Of a stretch of DNA of 45,859 bases, positions 1 through 7,588 are shown piece after piece. The stretch is from assembly GCF_001613225.1 (NCBI RefSeq), contig NZ_BDBY01000218.1, forward strand, positions 1 to 45,859, given 5' to 3'. The notes under the pieces were generated by a model that was not told the origin of the DNA, ran no database searches, and saw only the letters and a list, made by a program, of their open reading frames with translations. Within the stretch, counting starts at the first letter, position 1. Each line of letters begins with the position of its first letter. A program made the translations under genes and the position numbers. The stretch comes from Nocardia pseudovaccinii NBRC 100343 (GTDB lineage Bacteria; Actinomycetota; Actinomycetes; Mycobacteriales; Mycobacteriaceae).

Positions 1-411
1 GCCGTCCTGGACGGGGAGCACATCGCCTTCGATCGCGCCGAATGCACAAGCCCCCGTATCACATTCAAGGCCGCGCAGTTCTACGCCACTCTTACCGCCT
101 TCGACGAGGCGAAGATCGGCGCGCCGAATCGACTACGCAACAGGGGCACTCGCGAAACCGACTTCTCGCAGGCCGAATTCCACGGTGGTATCAGATTCCC
201 GCGCACCGTCCTCGGCGGACGCACGGTAGACTTCACCGAGGGCGACTTCTTCGGCGACATCTCTTTCCTCGGCACGCGTTTCGCCGCCCGGGAAATCCAT
301 TTCGATCGGCCGAAGGCGTGGGTGGGCACGCATTTCGACTGGGATGACGTGCCCACCCGCAAACCGACCAGCGTCAAACCGAATCCGTGGCCGCCGACCG
401 CCACGGCGTGA
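1..411 (+). CDS. Pentapeptide-repeat-like protein, C-terminal part (5' end outside the window)
   Basis: Frame 1 is open from the first base to a TGA at 409-411 (136 codons), and the start lies upstream of the window. The translation has the period-five pattern of pentapeptide-repeat proteins, with stretches such as DFSQAEFHG and VDFTEGDFFGDISFLGTRF, where Phe recurs every five residues as the central position of a right-handed beta-helix. The last ~30 residues (Pro/Thr/Lys-rich) leave the repeat and probably form a loose tail. Some pentapeptide proteins protect DNA gyrase; nothing here shows that this one does. Family call fairly safe, function unknown. Confidence 0.65.
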   Translation, partial: AVLDGEHIAFDRAECTSPRITFKAAQFYATLTAFDEAKIGAPNRLRNRGTRETDFSQAEFHGGIRFPRTVLGGRTVDFTEGDFFGDISFLGTRFAAREIHFDRPKAWVGTHFDWDDVPTRKPTSVKPNPWPPTATA

Positions 412-419
412 CGGTCGGG

Positions 420-818
420 TTACGTCGGCCAACCGCCGTACGGGACCGTGATCAACTCTAAGAAGTGACCGCTGGGGTCGAGGAAATAGACGCCGCGACC
501 GCCATCGTTGTGGTTGATCTCGTTGACGCCCCGTTGCCGGGGGTCGGCCCAATGCTCGATTTTGTAGCGCTGGATCTTGGTGTAGGCCGCGTCGAACTCG
601 GCCTCGGAGATCAGGAATGCGTAGTGCTGGGGCTGGATTTCGGTGATGTGCGGTGGCACGTTCGCGAAGTCGAAGGTGACTCCATTACCGGTCGGCAACG
701 GGATGAACGGGCCCCACTCTTTTCCTAGTTCCAAACCAAGGATGTCCGACCAGAATTCGGCGGACACCCGATTGTCGCGACAGCCGACAATGGTGTGATT
801 GAACTGAACAGAGGGCAT
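420..818 (-). CDS. VOC (glyoxalase/dioxygenase superfamily) protein
   Basis: A 132-residue protein with the layout of a single vicinal-oxygen-chelate module pair: an N-terminal strand FNHTIVGCRD, where the His is the usual first metal ligand position, the helix SAEFWSDILGL, and a C-terminal half ending in YFLDPSGHFLELI, the classic glyoxalase/bleomycin-resistance signature with Glu as last ligand. I chose the ATG at 816-818 because the fold begins immediately after it; an upstream in-frame start at 914 adds a low-complexity Arg/His/Pro stretch. It is divergent from the alcohol dehydrogenase. Substrate unknown; metal-dependent chemistry on a small molecule is inferred from the family. Confidence 0.8.
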   Translation of the reverse strand: MPSVQFNHTIVGCRDNRVSAEFWSDILGLELGKEWGPFIPLPTGNGVTFDFANVPPHITEIQPQHYAFLISEAEFDAAYTKIQRYKIEHWADPRQRGVNEINHNDGGRGVYFLDPSGHFLELITVPYGGWPT

Positions 819-1010
819 CGCGGAGCGATTCCGTGAGGGGTGGTGGTCGGGCGACGGGTGGACCAGGGGATTTCTCCTTGTGTCGTGACGGTCCCGACCC
901 CGGGCTCGGTACAAGGCGGCCTACGGGAGCACCGTCACGGGCGTCGAGGGTAGCCAATCGCGCTCCATGGTGCCACCCTCGAATGATGCGGGCCATGTTG
1001 CCCTGTCTGT

Positions 1011-1029
1011 GACGCTGCGCGGTAGCGTC
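1011..1029. promoter_or_regulatory. Inverted repeat just upstream of the alcohol dehydrogenase
   Basis: GACGCT, 7 bases, AGCGTC forms a perfect 6+6 inverted repeat ending five bases before the ATG at 1035. It could be an operator or a hairpin at the translation start; no clear Shine-Dalgarno sequence is visible, so the transcript may be leaderless or nearly so. Role uncertain. Confidence 0.3.
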
Positions 1030-1034
1030 GTGGA

Positions 1035-2141
1035 ATGAAGATTCGAGGGGCGGTCCTGGAGCGGATCGCAGCGCCCACGCCGTTCGCCGAGTCGGTGCCG
1101 ATCACCGTCTGTGAGCTGGATCTGGGGGAGCCGGGTCCAGGTGAGCTGATGGTGCGGATCGAGGCCGCCGGGCTGTGTCATTCCGACCTGTCGGTGGTGG
1201 ACGGAAACCGGGTGCGACCGGTGCCGATGCTGCTCGGGCACGAAGCGTCGGGCATCGTCGAAGCGATCGGGCCCGGTGGCAGTGATCTCGCGGTGGGTCA
1301 GCGCGTGGTGATGACCTTCCTGCCGCGCTGCGGTGAGTGCGCGGGCTGTGCCAGTGACGGCCGCACGCCGTGTGGGCCGGGCAGCGTTGCCAACAATGCG
1401 GGTGAGCTGTTGAACGGTGGACGGCGGCTGCACCGCGAGGGTGCGCAGGTGCATCATCACCTCGGCGTGTCCGCTTTCGCGACGCACGCTGTCGTCGATC
1501 GCCGATCGGTGGTTCCGGTCGATGCCGATGTCCCGCCCGAGGTCGCCGCGGTACTGGGCTGCGCGGTGCTCACCGGTGGTGGTGCGCTGCTCAACTCCGC
1601 GAAACCCGGTGCGGCAGACCGGATCATGGTCGTGGGGCTCGGCGGCGTCGGCATGGCGGCGGTACTCGTCGCGGTCTCGCTCGGTGCGCACGAGGTGATC
1701 GCCGTCGATACCGTGCCGGAAAAGCTCTCTCTCGCAAAGGAACTCGGTGCGAGCGCCGCATATACACCGGTCGAACTCGCGGAACATGGCATCCAGGCGG
1801 ATGTCGTGGTCGAGGCCGCGGGCAATGTGCGCGCCTTCGAAACCGCCGTGGCCGCAACAGGACCCGGCGGCACGACCGTTACCGTCGGACTGCCTGCCCC
1901 CGATGCCCGTGCGAGCGTTTCGCCCCTCGCATTGGTCGCGCAGGGCCGCACCATCGTCGGCAGCTACCTGGGCTCGGCGGTGCCCTCCCGCGATATCCCG
2001 GAGTACGTTCGGATGTGGCGCGAGGGTCGGTTGCCCGTCGAGAAGCTGGTTTCCTCGCACGTCGGATTGGACGAAATCAACCGCGCTATGGATGAGCTCG
2101 CTGCCGGGCATGCGCTGCGGCAGGTCATTGTGTTCGATTAG
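1035..2141 (+). CDS. Zinc-dependent alcohol dehydrogenase (MDR family)
   Basis: A 368-residue medium-chain dehydrogenase/reductase that should oxidise or reduce an alcohol/aldehyde with NAD(H). The catalytic zinc site is present: Cys48 in GLCHSD, His69-Glu70 in GHEASG, and Cys176 in LGCAVLTG. The structural zinc lobe has its four cysteines at 99, 102, 105 and 113. The Rossmann motif GLGGVG is at 201-206 and is followed by Asp225, which favours NAD over NADP. Length fits the Zn-ADH class including mycobacterial AdhB/AdhD types. Divergent from the VOC gene and followed, tail to tail, by a MarR gene, which may or may not control it. Substrate cannot be told from sequence. Confidence 0.9.
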   Translation: MKIRGAVLERIAAPTPFAESVPITVCELDLGEPGPGELMVRIEAAGLCHSDLSVVDGNRVRPVPMLLGHEASGIVEAIGPGGSDLAVGQRVVMTFLPRCGECAGCASDGRTPCGPGSVANNAGELLNGGRRLHREGAQVHHHLGVSAFATHAVVDRRSVVPVDADVPPEVAAVLGCAVLTGGGALLNSAKPGAADRIMVVGLGGVGMAAVLVAVSLGAHEVIAVDTVPEKLSLAKELGASAAYTPVELAEHGIQADVVVEAAGNVRAFETAVAATGPGGTTVTVGLPAPDARASVSPLALVAQGRTIVGSYLGSAVPSRDIPEYVRMWREGRLPVEKLVSSHVGLDEINRAMDELAAGHALRQVIVFD

Positions 2142-2183
2142 CGCGGCAGTGTTTCCTCTCTCGCGGGGTCTGTACAGGGTTTT

Positions 2184-2645
2184 TCAGTTGCGCGGACCAG
2201 GGTGTTCGTCGAGTGCGTCGACGAATCGTCCGAGCAGGCGGGCGAATTCGGTGCGCTCACGGTCGGTCCAGTCCGCCATCGCGGCCGCCATGGCGCGGCG
2301 GCGGCCGTCGCGCGCCGCGGTTACGGCGGAACGTCCGGCGGGGGTCAGTCGTAGGACCGCTCGCCTGCCATCCTGCTGATCCGCCACCCGCTCCAGGTGG
2401 CCGGATGAAACCGCCTGGGCGACAAGGCGACTCGCGCGTGGCTGATCGACGCCCAATGTCGGGGCCAGGGTTCCGACGGTGTCCGCATTCGCGCCTGCTA
2501 CCGCGTCCAGCACCCGGAACACCGCGATCGGCACCGGCGAATCTTTGCCGAGCGCTCCGCGGGTCTGCCGCCGCCGGATCCGCACCATCGCCGCCTCGAC
2601 GGCCGCGGTCACCGCATCGCGCTCTTCCATCGGGCCCACTTTCAT
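2184..2645 (-). CDS. MarR-family transcriptional regulator
   Basis: A 153-residue winged-helix protein. The region VGTLAPTLGVDQPRASRLVAQAV is a typical MarR helix-turn-helix with recognition helix, followed by the wing around DQQDGRRAVLRLTPAG, where the Asp-Gly-Arg turn is characteristic. The N- and C-terminal helices would form the dimer. Start at 2643-2645 (MKVGPMEE); an internal ATG at 2628-2630 would shorten it by five residues. It is transcribed divergently from a second winged-helix gene at 2690, and the 44-bp gap holds a strong palindrome, so mutual and self-repression is likely. Confidence 0.88.
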   Translation of the reverse strand: MKVGPMEERDAVTAAVEAAMVRIRRRQTRGALGKDSPVPIAVFRVLDAVAGANADTVGTLAPTLGVDQPRASRLVAQAVSSGHLERVADQQDGRRAVLRLTPAGRSAVTAARDGRRRAMAAAMADWTDRERTEFARLLGRFVDALDEHPGPRN

Positions 2646-2654
2646 GTCATATTA

Positions 2655-2676
2655 CATGTAGTTGTAATTCTACATG
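2655..2676. promoter_or_regulatory. Shared operator between two divergent winged-helix genes
   Basis: CATGTAG (2655-2661) and CTACATG (2670-2676) form a perfect 7+8+7 inverted repeat in an AT-rich gap of only 44 bp. An overlapping TTAC...GTAA pair (2652-2655 and 2664-2667) sits inside it. Its place between the starts of two MarR-like genes makes it the likely MarR operator. Confidence 0.7.
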
Positions 2677-2689
2677 CTTTGGAGGAACG

Positions 2690-3100
2690 ATGGCAGCACT
2701 ACGTCCGATCGGCTACTGGCTCAAGGAACTGGATCGCCGGATCGACGCCCGCTTCGAGGACGATCTCGCCGCGTCCGGTCTGACCCGCCGCCACTGGCAG
2801 ATCCTCAACTCACTCGCCGAAGGTCCCCGCCCCGCCGCCGACGTCCGCGACGGCCTCGCCCCCTTCTGGAACTCCCCTTCGGAGTGGGGTGTCCAACTCG
2901 CGCAGCTGGTGGATCGCGGTGACATCAGCGACGATTCGGGCACCCTCGCCCTGACCGACACCGGCCGCACCACCCACCACCAAGCCTTCACCCTGATCGG
3001 CAAGCGCCGCCGCGCCATGCTCGACGGCATCACCGACGGCCAGTACGTCGAGACCGTTCGCCTGCTGGAGCGGATGGCCGGGAATATGGCAGGCGCCTGA
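2690..3100 (+). CDS. MarR-like winged-helix regulator
   Basis: A 136-residue protein starting at the ATG at 2690, preceded by GGAGG at 2681-2685. It begins PIGYWLKELDRRIDARFEDD, then LTRRHWQILNSLAEGP, which is the entry helix and first winged-helix segment of small MarR-like proteins; the centre (DGLAPFWNSPSEW) and the segment LALTDTGRTTHHQ correspond to the recognition region and wing. A longer in-frame upstream start exists at 2213 but would overlap the divergent regulator entirely. It shares an operator with the divergent MarR gene. Target genes beyond its own promoter are unknown. Confidence 0.8.
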   Translation: MAALRPIGYWLKELDRRIDARFEDDLAASGLTRRHWQILNSLAEGPRPAADVRDGLAPFWNSPSEWGVQLAQLVDRGDISDDSGTLALTDTGRTTHHQAFTLIGKRRRAMLDGITDGQYVETVRLLERMAGNMAGA

Positions 3101-3191
3101 GCTGCGTGTCGCCGATCACCGGAGGTCAGCGGACCGGAAGGGGAGCGGGGTCGATAGGCTGGCGGGGTCGTTGGTGGAATTAGGAGGTGCG

Positions 3192-3938
3192 GTGACCATT
3201 CGGGTCGGAGTGCTCGGTGCGCGGGGGAAAGTCGGTCAGGCGATCTGTGCGGCGGTGCAGGCGGCCGACGATCTGGAGTTGGTCGCGACCGTCGACAAGG
3301 ACGATTCGCTCGAGTCGTTCACCGAGTCGGGTACGCAGGTGGTCGTCGACTTCACCAATCCCGATGTGGTGATGGGAAATCTGAAGTTCCTGGTGGAACG
3401 CGGCATTCACGCGGTCGTCGGGACCACCGGATTCGATGAGGGGCGTCTGGACGAGGTGCGCGGCTGGTTGGCCGGGCGGCCGGAGACCGGTGTGCTCATC
3501 GCCCCGAACTTCGCCATCGGCGCCGTGCTGTCCATGCGGTTCGCCGAGCAGGCGGCGCGGTTCTTCGATTCGGTCGAGGTCATCGAACTGCATCACCCGA
3601 ACAAGGTCGACGCGCCCTCGGGCACCGCATATCGCACCGCGGGCCTGATCGCCGCCGCGCGGGACAAGGCCGGAGTCGGCCGCAGCCCCGACGCCACCAC
3701 CCAGGAACTCGAGGGCGCGCGCGGCGCCGATGTCGACGGCGTGCGGGTGCATTCGGTGCGCCTGGCCGGACTCGTCGCACACCAGGAGGTGCTCTTCGGC
3801 ACCCAGGGCGAAACCCTCACCATCCGCCACGATTCCATCGACCGCTCCTCCTTCGCCCCCGGCGTACTGCTCGGCGTCCGCGAGATCGCCAATCGCCCAG
3901 GCCTGACCGTCGGGCTCGACCCGTTCCTGGATCTGTGA
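3192..3938 (+). CDS. dapB: 4-hydroxy-tetrahydrodipicolinate reductase
   Basis: DapB reduces hydroxytetrahydrodipicolinate with NAD(P)H in the diaminopimelate/lysine pathway that feeds peptidoglycan. The GTG at 3192 gives 248 residues and is preceded by TAGGAGGTG. The nucleotide-binding loop GARGKVGQ is near the N terminus. The motif GTTGF and the signature HHPNKVDAPSGTA around residues 134-146 hold the catalytic His135/Lys138 pair. Length and motif order match actinobacterial DapB. The stop overlaps the next start (GTGA), so the downstream membrane-protein gene is translationally coupled, as in mycobacteria. Confidence 0.97.
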   Translation: MTIRVGVLGARGKVGQAICAAVQAADDLELVATVDKDDSLESFTESGTQVVVDFTNPDVVMGNLKFLVERGIHAVVGTTGFDEGRLDEVRGWLAGRPETGVLIAPNFAIGAVLSMRFAEQAARFFDSVEVIELHHPNKVDAPSGTAYRTAGLIAAARDKAGVGRSPDATTQELEGARGADVDGVRVHSVRLAGLVAHQEVLFGTQGETLTIRHDSIDRSSFAPGVLLGVREIANRPGLTVGLDPFLDL

Positions 3939-4453
3939 CACCGGAACCGGTCCAGCCGGAAGACCAGGGCTCGGACACCGACACGCGCGGCACCGACGTC
4001 CGCAAGGTCGTCGCATTCATCGCCGCCCTGGTCGTCGTGCTCGGCTTCTACTTCGTGTTGCTCGGCCGCATCGCGCTCAGCCTCATCGCTTCCGGTGACC
4101 TCGCGGCCGTCGTCATCGGCATCGGCGTCCTGATCCTGCCGCTGCTGGGCGTCTGGATCGTCGTCGCAACCGTCCGCGCGGCCTTGGCGCACCAACACCT
4201 GGCCCGCCGCATCCACGACGAGGGCCTCGAACTCGACACCTCGAACCTCCCGCGCCGCCCGTCCGGCCGCATCGAACGAGCCGCCGCGGACGAACTCTTC
4301 AACAAGGTCAAACAGGAATGGGAGGCCGACCCCGATAACTGGCGCGTCTCCTACCGCCTGGCCCGCGCCTACGACTACGCTGGCGACCGCACCCGAGCCC
4401 GCGAAACCATGCGCCGCGCAGTAGCTTTGGAAAAACTGGATCACAACCCCTGA
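3935..4453 (+). CDS. Membrane protein with TPR-like tail, downstream of dapB
   Basis: A 172-residue protein starting at a GTG that overlaps the dapB stop by four bases. A Pro/Asp/Glu-rich N-terminal tail (~25 residues) is followed by two hydrophobic segments (about 26-48 and 57-85). The cytoplasmic C-terminal part ends NWRVSYRLARAYDYAGDRTRARETMRRA, which resembles one tetratricopeptide-type helix pair. Position directly after dapB matches the conserved transmembrane protein of the mycobacterial dapB locus. No enzymatic motif seen; function unknown. Confidence 0.75.
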   Translation: MTPEPVQPEDQGSDTDTRGTDVRKVVAFIAALVVVLGFYFVLLGRIALSLIASGDLAAVVIGIGVLILPLLGVWIVVATVRAALAHQHLARRIHDEGLELDTSNLPRRPSGRIERAAADELFNKVKQEWEADPDNWRVSYRLARAYDYAGDRTRARETMRRAVALEKLDHNP

Positions 4454-5051
4454 CCCATGGCCACATTGTGCCCACCCAGAATCCGGTCAGCCGATCACCA
4501 TGCATTGGCGCACCCGAACACCAGGAAGCCCCCGCCACCAGCGCGTGGGCTCCGAGGTCCTGTGCCGAGCGATTCCTCGCCCCTGTCGCCGACCCCGCGC
4601 GCCGAGCAAGCTGGAGCCTGGATGGATGATCACCATGTAGTGGTGGAGGCAGACGTCGAGGCTGCGCCATCAGTGCATTGTCGTGGGCGCGATATGTGCG
4701 TCATCGGGATACGTCGTGATGTCGCCCGAATAGCTGGAATCGACGGCGCTCCCTGAGCCGTCGGGAACAGGCGCTCGAGCAAAAAGAACCCCCCACACAG
4801 AGCAGTCCCCGGTAGTCTCCATCGAATTCATGAGTTTCAGTCGTCGCTGACAGCTCCGATATTCGACTGGCTTGCCGGGGGCCTGGCCAGATCCTCGAAA
4901 ATGTCTCCCATGCCTTTGGACGTCTCCGCCGACAGTTCAGCACTTCCGGTTTTCTGGTGTAAACCTTTATTTTCCTCCTATTTTGTCGCCAGTCAATAGC
5001 TGAGGGCCCTTAGATCCGACTCGAGTTCGAGGCGGCAGTACGCTGCTGGAT
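4454..5051. other. Intergenic stretch, about 600 bases
   Basis: No convincing gene. The long frames here have no family resemblance and no ribosome site. From ~4925 to 5000 the base composition drops to AT-rich, which would suit a promoter for the flavodoxin-like gene. On the minus strand a 25-codon frame (stop at 4837-4839) lies in a longer start-less open stretch reaching back to ~4980 beside a GGAGG at ~4974-4979; the lack of a start codon near that GGAGG argues against calling it. Confidence 0.4.
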
Positions 5052-5504
5052 GTGCCACGGCTGCTGATCATTCATCACACTCCGTCACCGCATATGCAGG
5101 CGATGTTCGAGGCGGTGGTCTCGGGAGCGACGGATCCGGAGATCGAGGGGGTGGAGGTCGAGCGCAGGGCCGCACTCGCGGTCACCGCGAGTGATGTGTT
5201 GGCCGCCGATGGTTATCTGCTCGGTAGCCCGGCGAATCTCGGCTATATGTCGGGCGCGCTCAAGCATGCGTTCGACACGTTCTACTACCCGTGCCTCGAT
5301 TCGACGCGCGGTCGGCCGTTCGGCTTCTATCTGCACGGCAATGAAGGCACCGAGGGGGCCGAACGGGGCGTGCGAAGCGTGACCACCGGACTCGGCTGGG
5401 AGCAGGTTGCCGCGCCGGTCATCGTGATGGGCGCGCCCGGTAAGGAGGAGATCCAGCAGTGCTGGGAACTCGGCGCGACCGTTGCGGCGCAGCTCATGGG
5501 GTAA
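5052..5504 (+). CDS. Flavodoxin/NADPH-dependent FMN reductase-like protein
   Basis: A 150-residue flavodoxin-fold protein. The N-terminal strand-loop LLIIHHTPSPHMQAMFEAV is the phosphate-binding loop of FMN. The segment GYLLGSPANLGYMSGALKHAFD is the typical second FMN loop of the NAD(P)H-dependent reductase family, and GFYLHGNEGTEGAERGV the third. The family binds FMN and moves electrons to small substrates; the actual partner is unknown. GTG start at 5052. A homologue lies close to dapB in mycobacteria, so this is probably conserved backbone. Confidence 0.8.
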   Translation: MPRLLIIHHTPSPHMQAMFEAVVSGATDPEIEGVEVERRAALAVTASDVLAADGYLLGSPANLGYMSGALKHAFDTFYYPCLDSTRGRPFGFYLHGNEGTEGAERGVRSVTTGLGWEQVAAPVIVMGAPGKEEIQQCWELGATVAAQLMG

Positions 5505-5618
5505 TGCGCGTCCCCCGAATTTTGGTGTCTGACCGGTATCCGGCGGATCCGGGCATACTACGAGGCGACGTTGTAGCGGCGGGGATGTGACGAGTTTGCT
5601 CGGGAACGGAGTATCGAG

Positions 5619-6305
5619 GTGATGTGGGCCGAAGGGGGCGAAACAGCACCGCGCCGGATCGGGCTGGTCGAAGACCACGAATCGGTGGCGATCGGGCTTG
5701 CCGCGATGCTGGCGCCGGAACCCGATCTCGATCTGGTGCTGACAGCGGGGACCGTGCCGGAGCTGCTTGCGGCGGCGGAGAATAGCGCTCCGCTGGATCT
5801 GGTCGTGCTCGATCTTCGACTGGCCGACGGATCCTCGCCCGAAGACAATGTGCGCGCGCTGCGCAACCGCGGCGTCGAGGTCCTGGTATTCACCGGCGCG
5901 GACAACGCGTTCCTGGTGCGCGCCGCGGCGAAGGCCGGTGTGCTCGGCGTGGTGCGCAAATCCGAGGATGTGCCGACGGTGGTCGCGGCGGTGCGCCGCG
6001 CCGCCTCGGGTGAGCAGGTGGTGACCACCGACTGGGCCGCCGCCATCGACGGCGATCCGCAACTGTCCGACGTCGGTCTGAGCCCGCGCCAGGAAGAGGT
6101 GCTCACCCTCTACGCCTCCGGTGAGAAGGCCTCCCGCGTCGCGCGGCTGACGGGTCTGTCCGAACAGACCGTCAACGATTATCTGGGGCGCATCCGGCAG
6201 AAGTACGCCGATGCGGGTCGTCCGGCTCCCACCAAGACCGACCTCTACAAGCGGGCGGTAGAGGACGGATGGCTGCCGGTTCCCGAGCGGCATCCCCGCG
6301 GATGA
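5619..6305 (+). CDS. Two-component response regulator, LuxR/NarL-type HTH
   Basis: 228 residues: a receiver domain (about 13-130) with acidic pocket Glu18-Asp19, phospho-acceptor Asp65 in VVLDLRL, a Thr in VFTGAD and a Lys in VVRKSED. A C-terminal LuxR-type HTH (about 148-210) carries the signature LSPRQEEVLTLYASGEK and LSEQTVNDYL. The tail (KTDLYKRAVEDGW) is as in actinobacterial family members. Tandem GTG-ATG at 5619/5622 are both possible starts. Its stop overlaps the kinase start (ATGA), so it is the first gene of a three-gene operon. Confidence 0.92.
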   Translation: MMWAEGGETAPRRIGLVEDHESVAIGLAAMLAPEPDLDLVLTAGTVPELLAAAENSAPLDLVVLDLRLADGSSPEDNVRALRNRGVEVLVFTGADNAFLVRAAAKAGVLGVVRKSEDVPTVVAAVRRAASGEQVVTTDWAAAIDGDPQLSDVGLSPRQEEVLTLYASGEKASRVARLTGLSEQTVNDYLGRIRQKYADAGRPAPTKTDLYKRAVEDGWLPVPERHPRG

Positions 6306-7588
6306 CCGCGTCCAGCGCGCTGGACACCTCGATAGCCACTGCGAGCTCCGCCGACCCGTTCCGGGCGAGTCGGTGGCGCCGTGGGCGGACCGCGGTGTCC
6401 AGGGAGAAAATTATCGAAGCGGCCTCGGATCGCATTCTGCGCCGGATGGGCCTGGCCGTCGGAATCGCCGGTGTGATCGTCGCGATCGTCGAACTACCCG
6501 ACATCGCCGACCAGGCCAAATTCGTCTCCGGCCCGTGGGCGAGCCTGGTGGTCGGCGTGGCGCTCGGCTGGTTCCCGGTGCTCGCGGTCGTCTCGTTCAC
6601 CATGGGCCGCAGGGCGATTCGCGTGGTGGCCGGTGCGGCCGCGCTGAGTTATCTTGCGGCGCTTACGACCATGCCGTTCATCTATGCCGTGCCGCTGACC
6701 GACACCACATCGGTGTGGATGTATCGGGTGATCGCGCTCGGCGTGCTCGCGGCCGTATTGGCCTGGCGTCCGGCGCTGGCGACCTGCTATCTCCTGGTCG
6801 GCGCTGCTACCGCGGCAGTGGCGAACCGATATGTGCTGCCCGATGCGACGGTCTGGTCGCTGATCGGCGATTTCGCCAGGGCCGCAGGCCTGTGCGCACT
6901 GTTCCTGTGGTGCTGCGTCTACGCACTCGCGGCGGCCGCACGGGTGGACCGGGAATCGGTGATCGCGAGCCGCCGCGCGGCCGCCGTGGCCGGTGCCGCG
7001 GCACGCGATCGTGAGCGCGCCCGCTTCGCCGCGTTGATCCACGACGCGGTGCTGTCGACCCTGCTCGACGCCTCACGGGCGGGCGCCGAATCGCCGGTGC
7101 TGCGCGGTCAGGCCGAACGCACGCTGGAACAACTCGACGAATGCCGCGGCACCAATACCGAACCCGACCGACTGGACGCGCAATCGGCGATCGGCTTCCT
7201 GCGCTCGGCTATCCACGAGGTGAATCCGGGCATCCGATTCACCGCGCGCCGCTGGGCCGGACTCGACGACCTGCGCCTGCCGGTGCACGCGGCGGGCACC
7301 ATCGCCGCCGCCCTGGCCGAGGCGGCGCGAAATAGTCTGCGCCACGCCACCGTTGCGGGCCGCACCGTGCAGCGCACCGTCACCGTGACGATCAGTGCGG
7401 GCGGTATCCGCGTCGTATTCCGCGATGACGGCGCGGGTTTCGATTTGGACCGGGTGCCCGCCGATCGGCTCGGCGTCTCGGTCAGCATCCTCGGCCGGAT
7501 GCGTCAGCTGGCAGGCGGCGCCGGATTCGTGGAATCCCAACCGGGGGAGGGAACCACGGTGACCTTGGTCTGGGGTGGCGATGGCTGA
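6302..7588 (+). CDS. Sensor histidine kinase
   Basis: 428 residues from the ATG at 6302, which overlaps the regulator stop by four bases; an in-frame start at 6269 would run deeper into the regulator gene. About five to six membrane segments occupy residues ~45-215. A dimerisation/phosphotransfer helix follows with ARFAALIHDAVLSTLL (His247). The ATPase domain has the N-box EAARNSLRHA (Asn344), the G1 box DDGAGFDLD and a final GEGTTVTLVW. The order fits membrane-bound NarL-partner kinases of the HisKA_3-like type. The signal is not evident; few extracellular residues suggest sensing within the membrane. Confidence 0.88.
   Translation: MTASSALDTSIATASSADPFRASRWRRGRTAVSREKIIEAASDRILRRMGLAVGIAGVIVAIVELPDIADQAKFVSGPWASLVVGVALGWFPVLAVVSFTMGRRAIRVVAGAAALSYLAALTTMPFIYAVPLTDTTSVWMYRVIALGVLAAVLAWRPALATCYLLVGAATAAVANRYVLPDATVWSLIGDFARAAGLCALFLWCCVYALAAAARVDRESVIASRRAAAVAGAAARDRERARFAALIHDAVLSTLLDASRAGAESPVLRGQAERTLEQLDECRGTNTEPDRLDAQSAIGFLRSAIHEVNPGIRFTARRWAGLDDLRLPVHAAGTIAAALAEAARNSLRHATVAGRTVQRTVTVTISAGGIRVVFRDDGAGFDLDRVPADRLGVSVSILGRMRQLAGGAGFVESQPGEGTTVTLVWGGDG

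Noticed and set aside
921..2111. A 396-codon frame on the minus strand opposite the alcohol dehydrogenase.
   Set aside because: Antisense shadow: His/Arg-rich composition, no family motif, and the plus strand carries a complete dehydrogenase.
4515..4570. Loose similarity of this stretch to 26788-26840 (AACACC, GAAG, CCGCC, CGTGGGCTC, CTGTG in the same order).
   Set aside because: Needs several gaps and mismatches; no ends or target duplications; not enough to claim a mobile repeat.
4494..4640. GATCACCATG-type words recur here and at 30334-30393, suggesting a repeat family.
   Set aside because: The shared stretch is at most 13 bases, which is expected by chance in a GC-biased 46-kb window; only the hairpin at 30334-30393 was kept.
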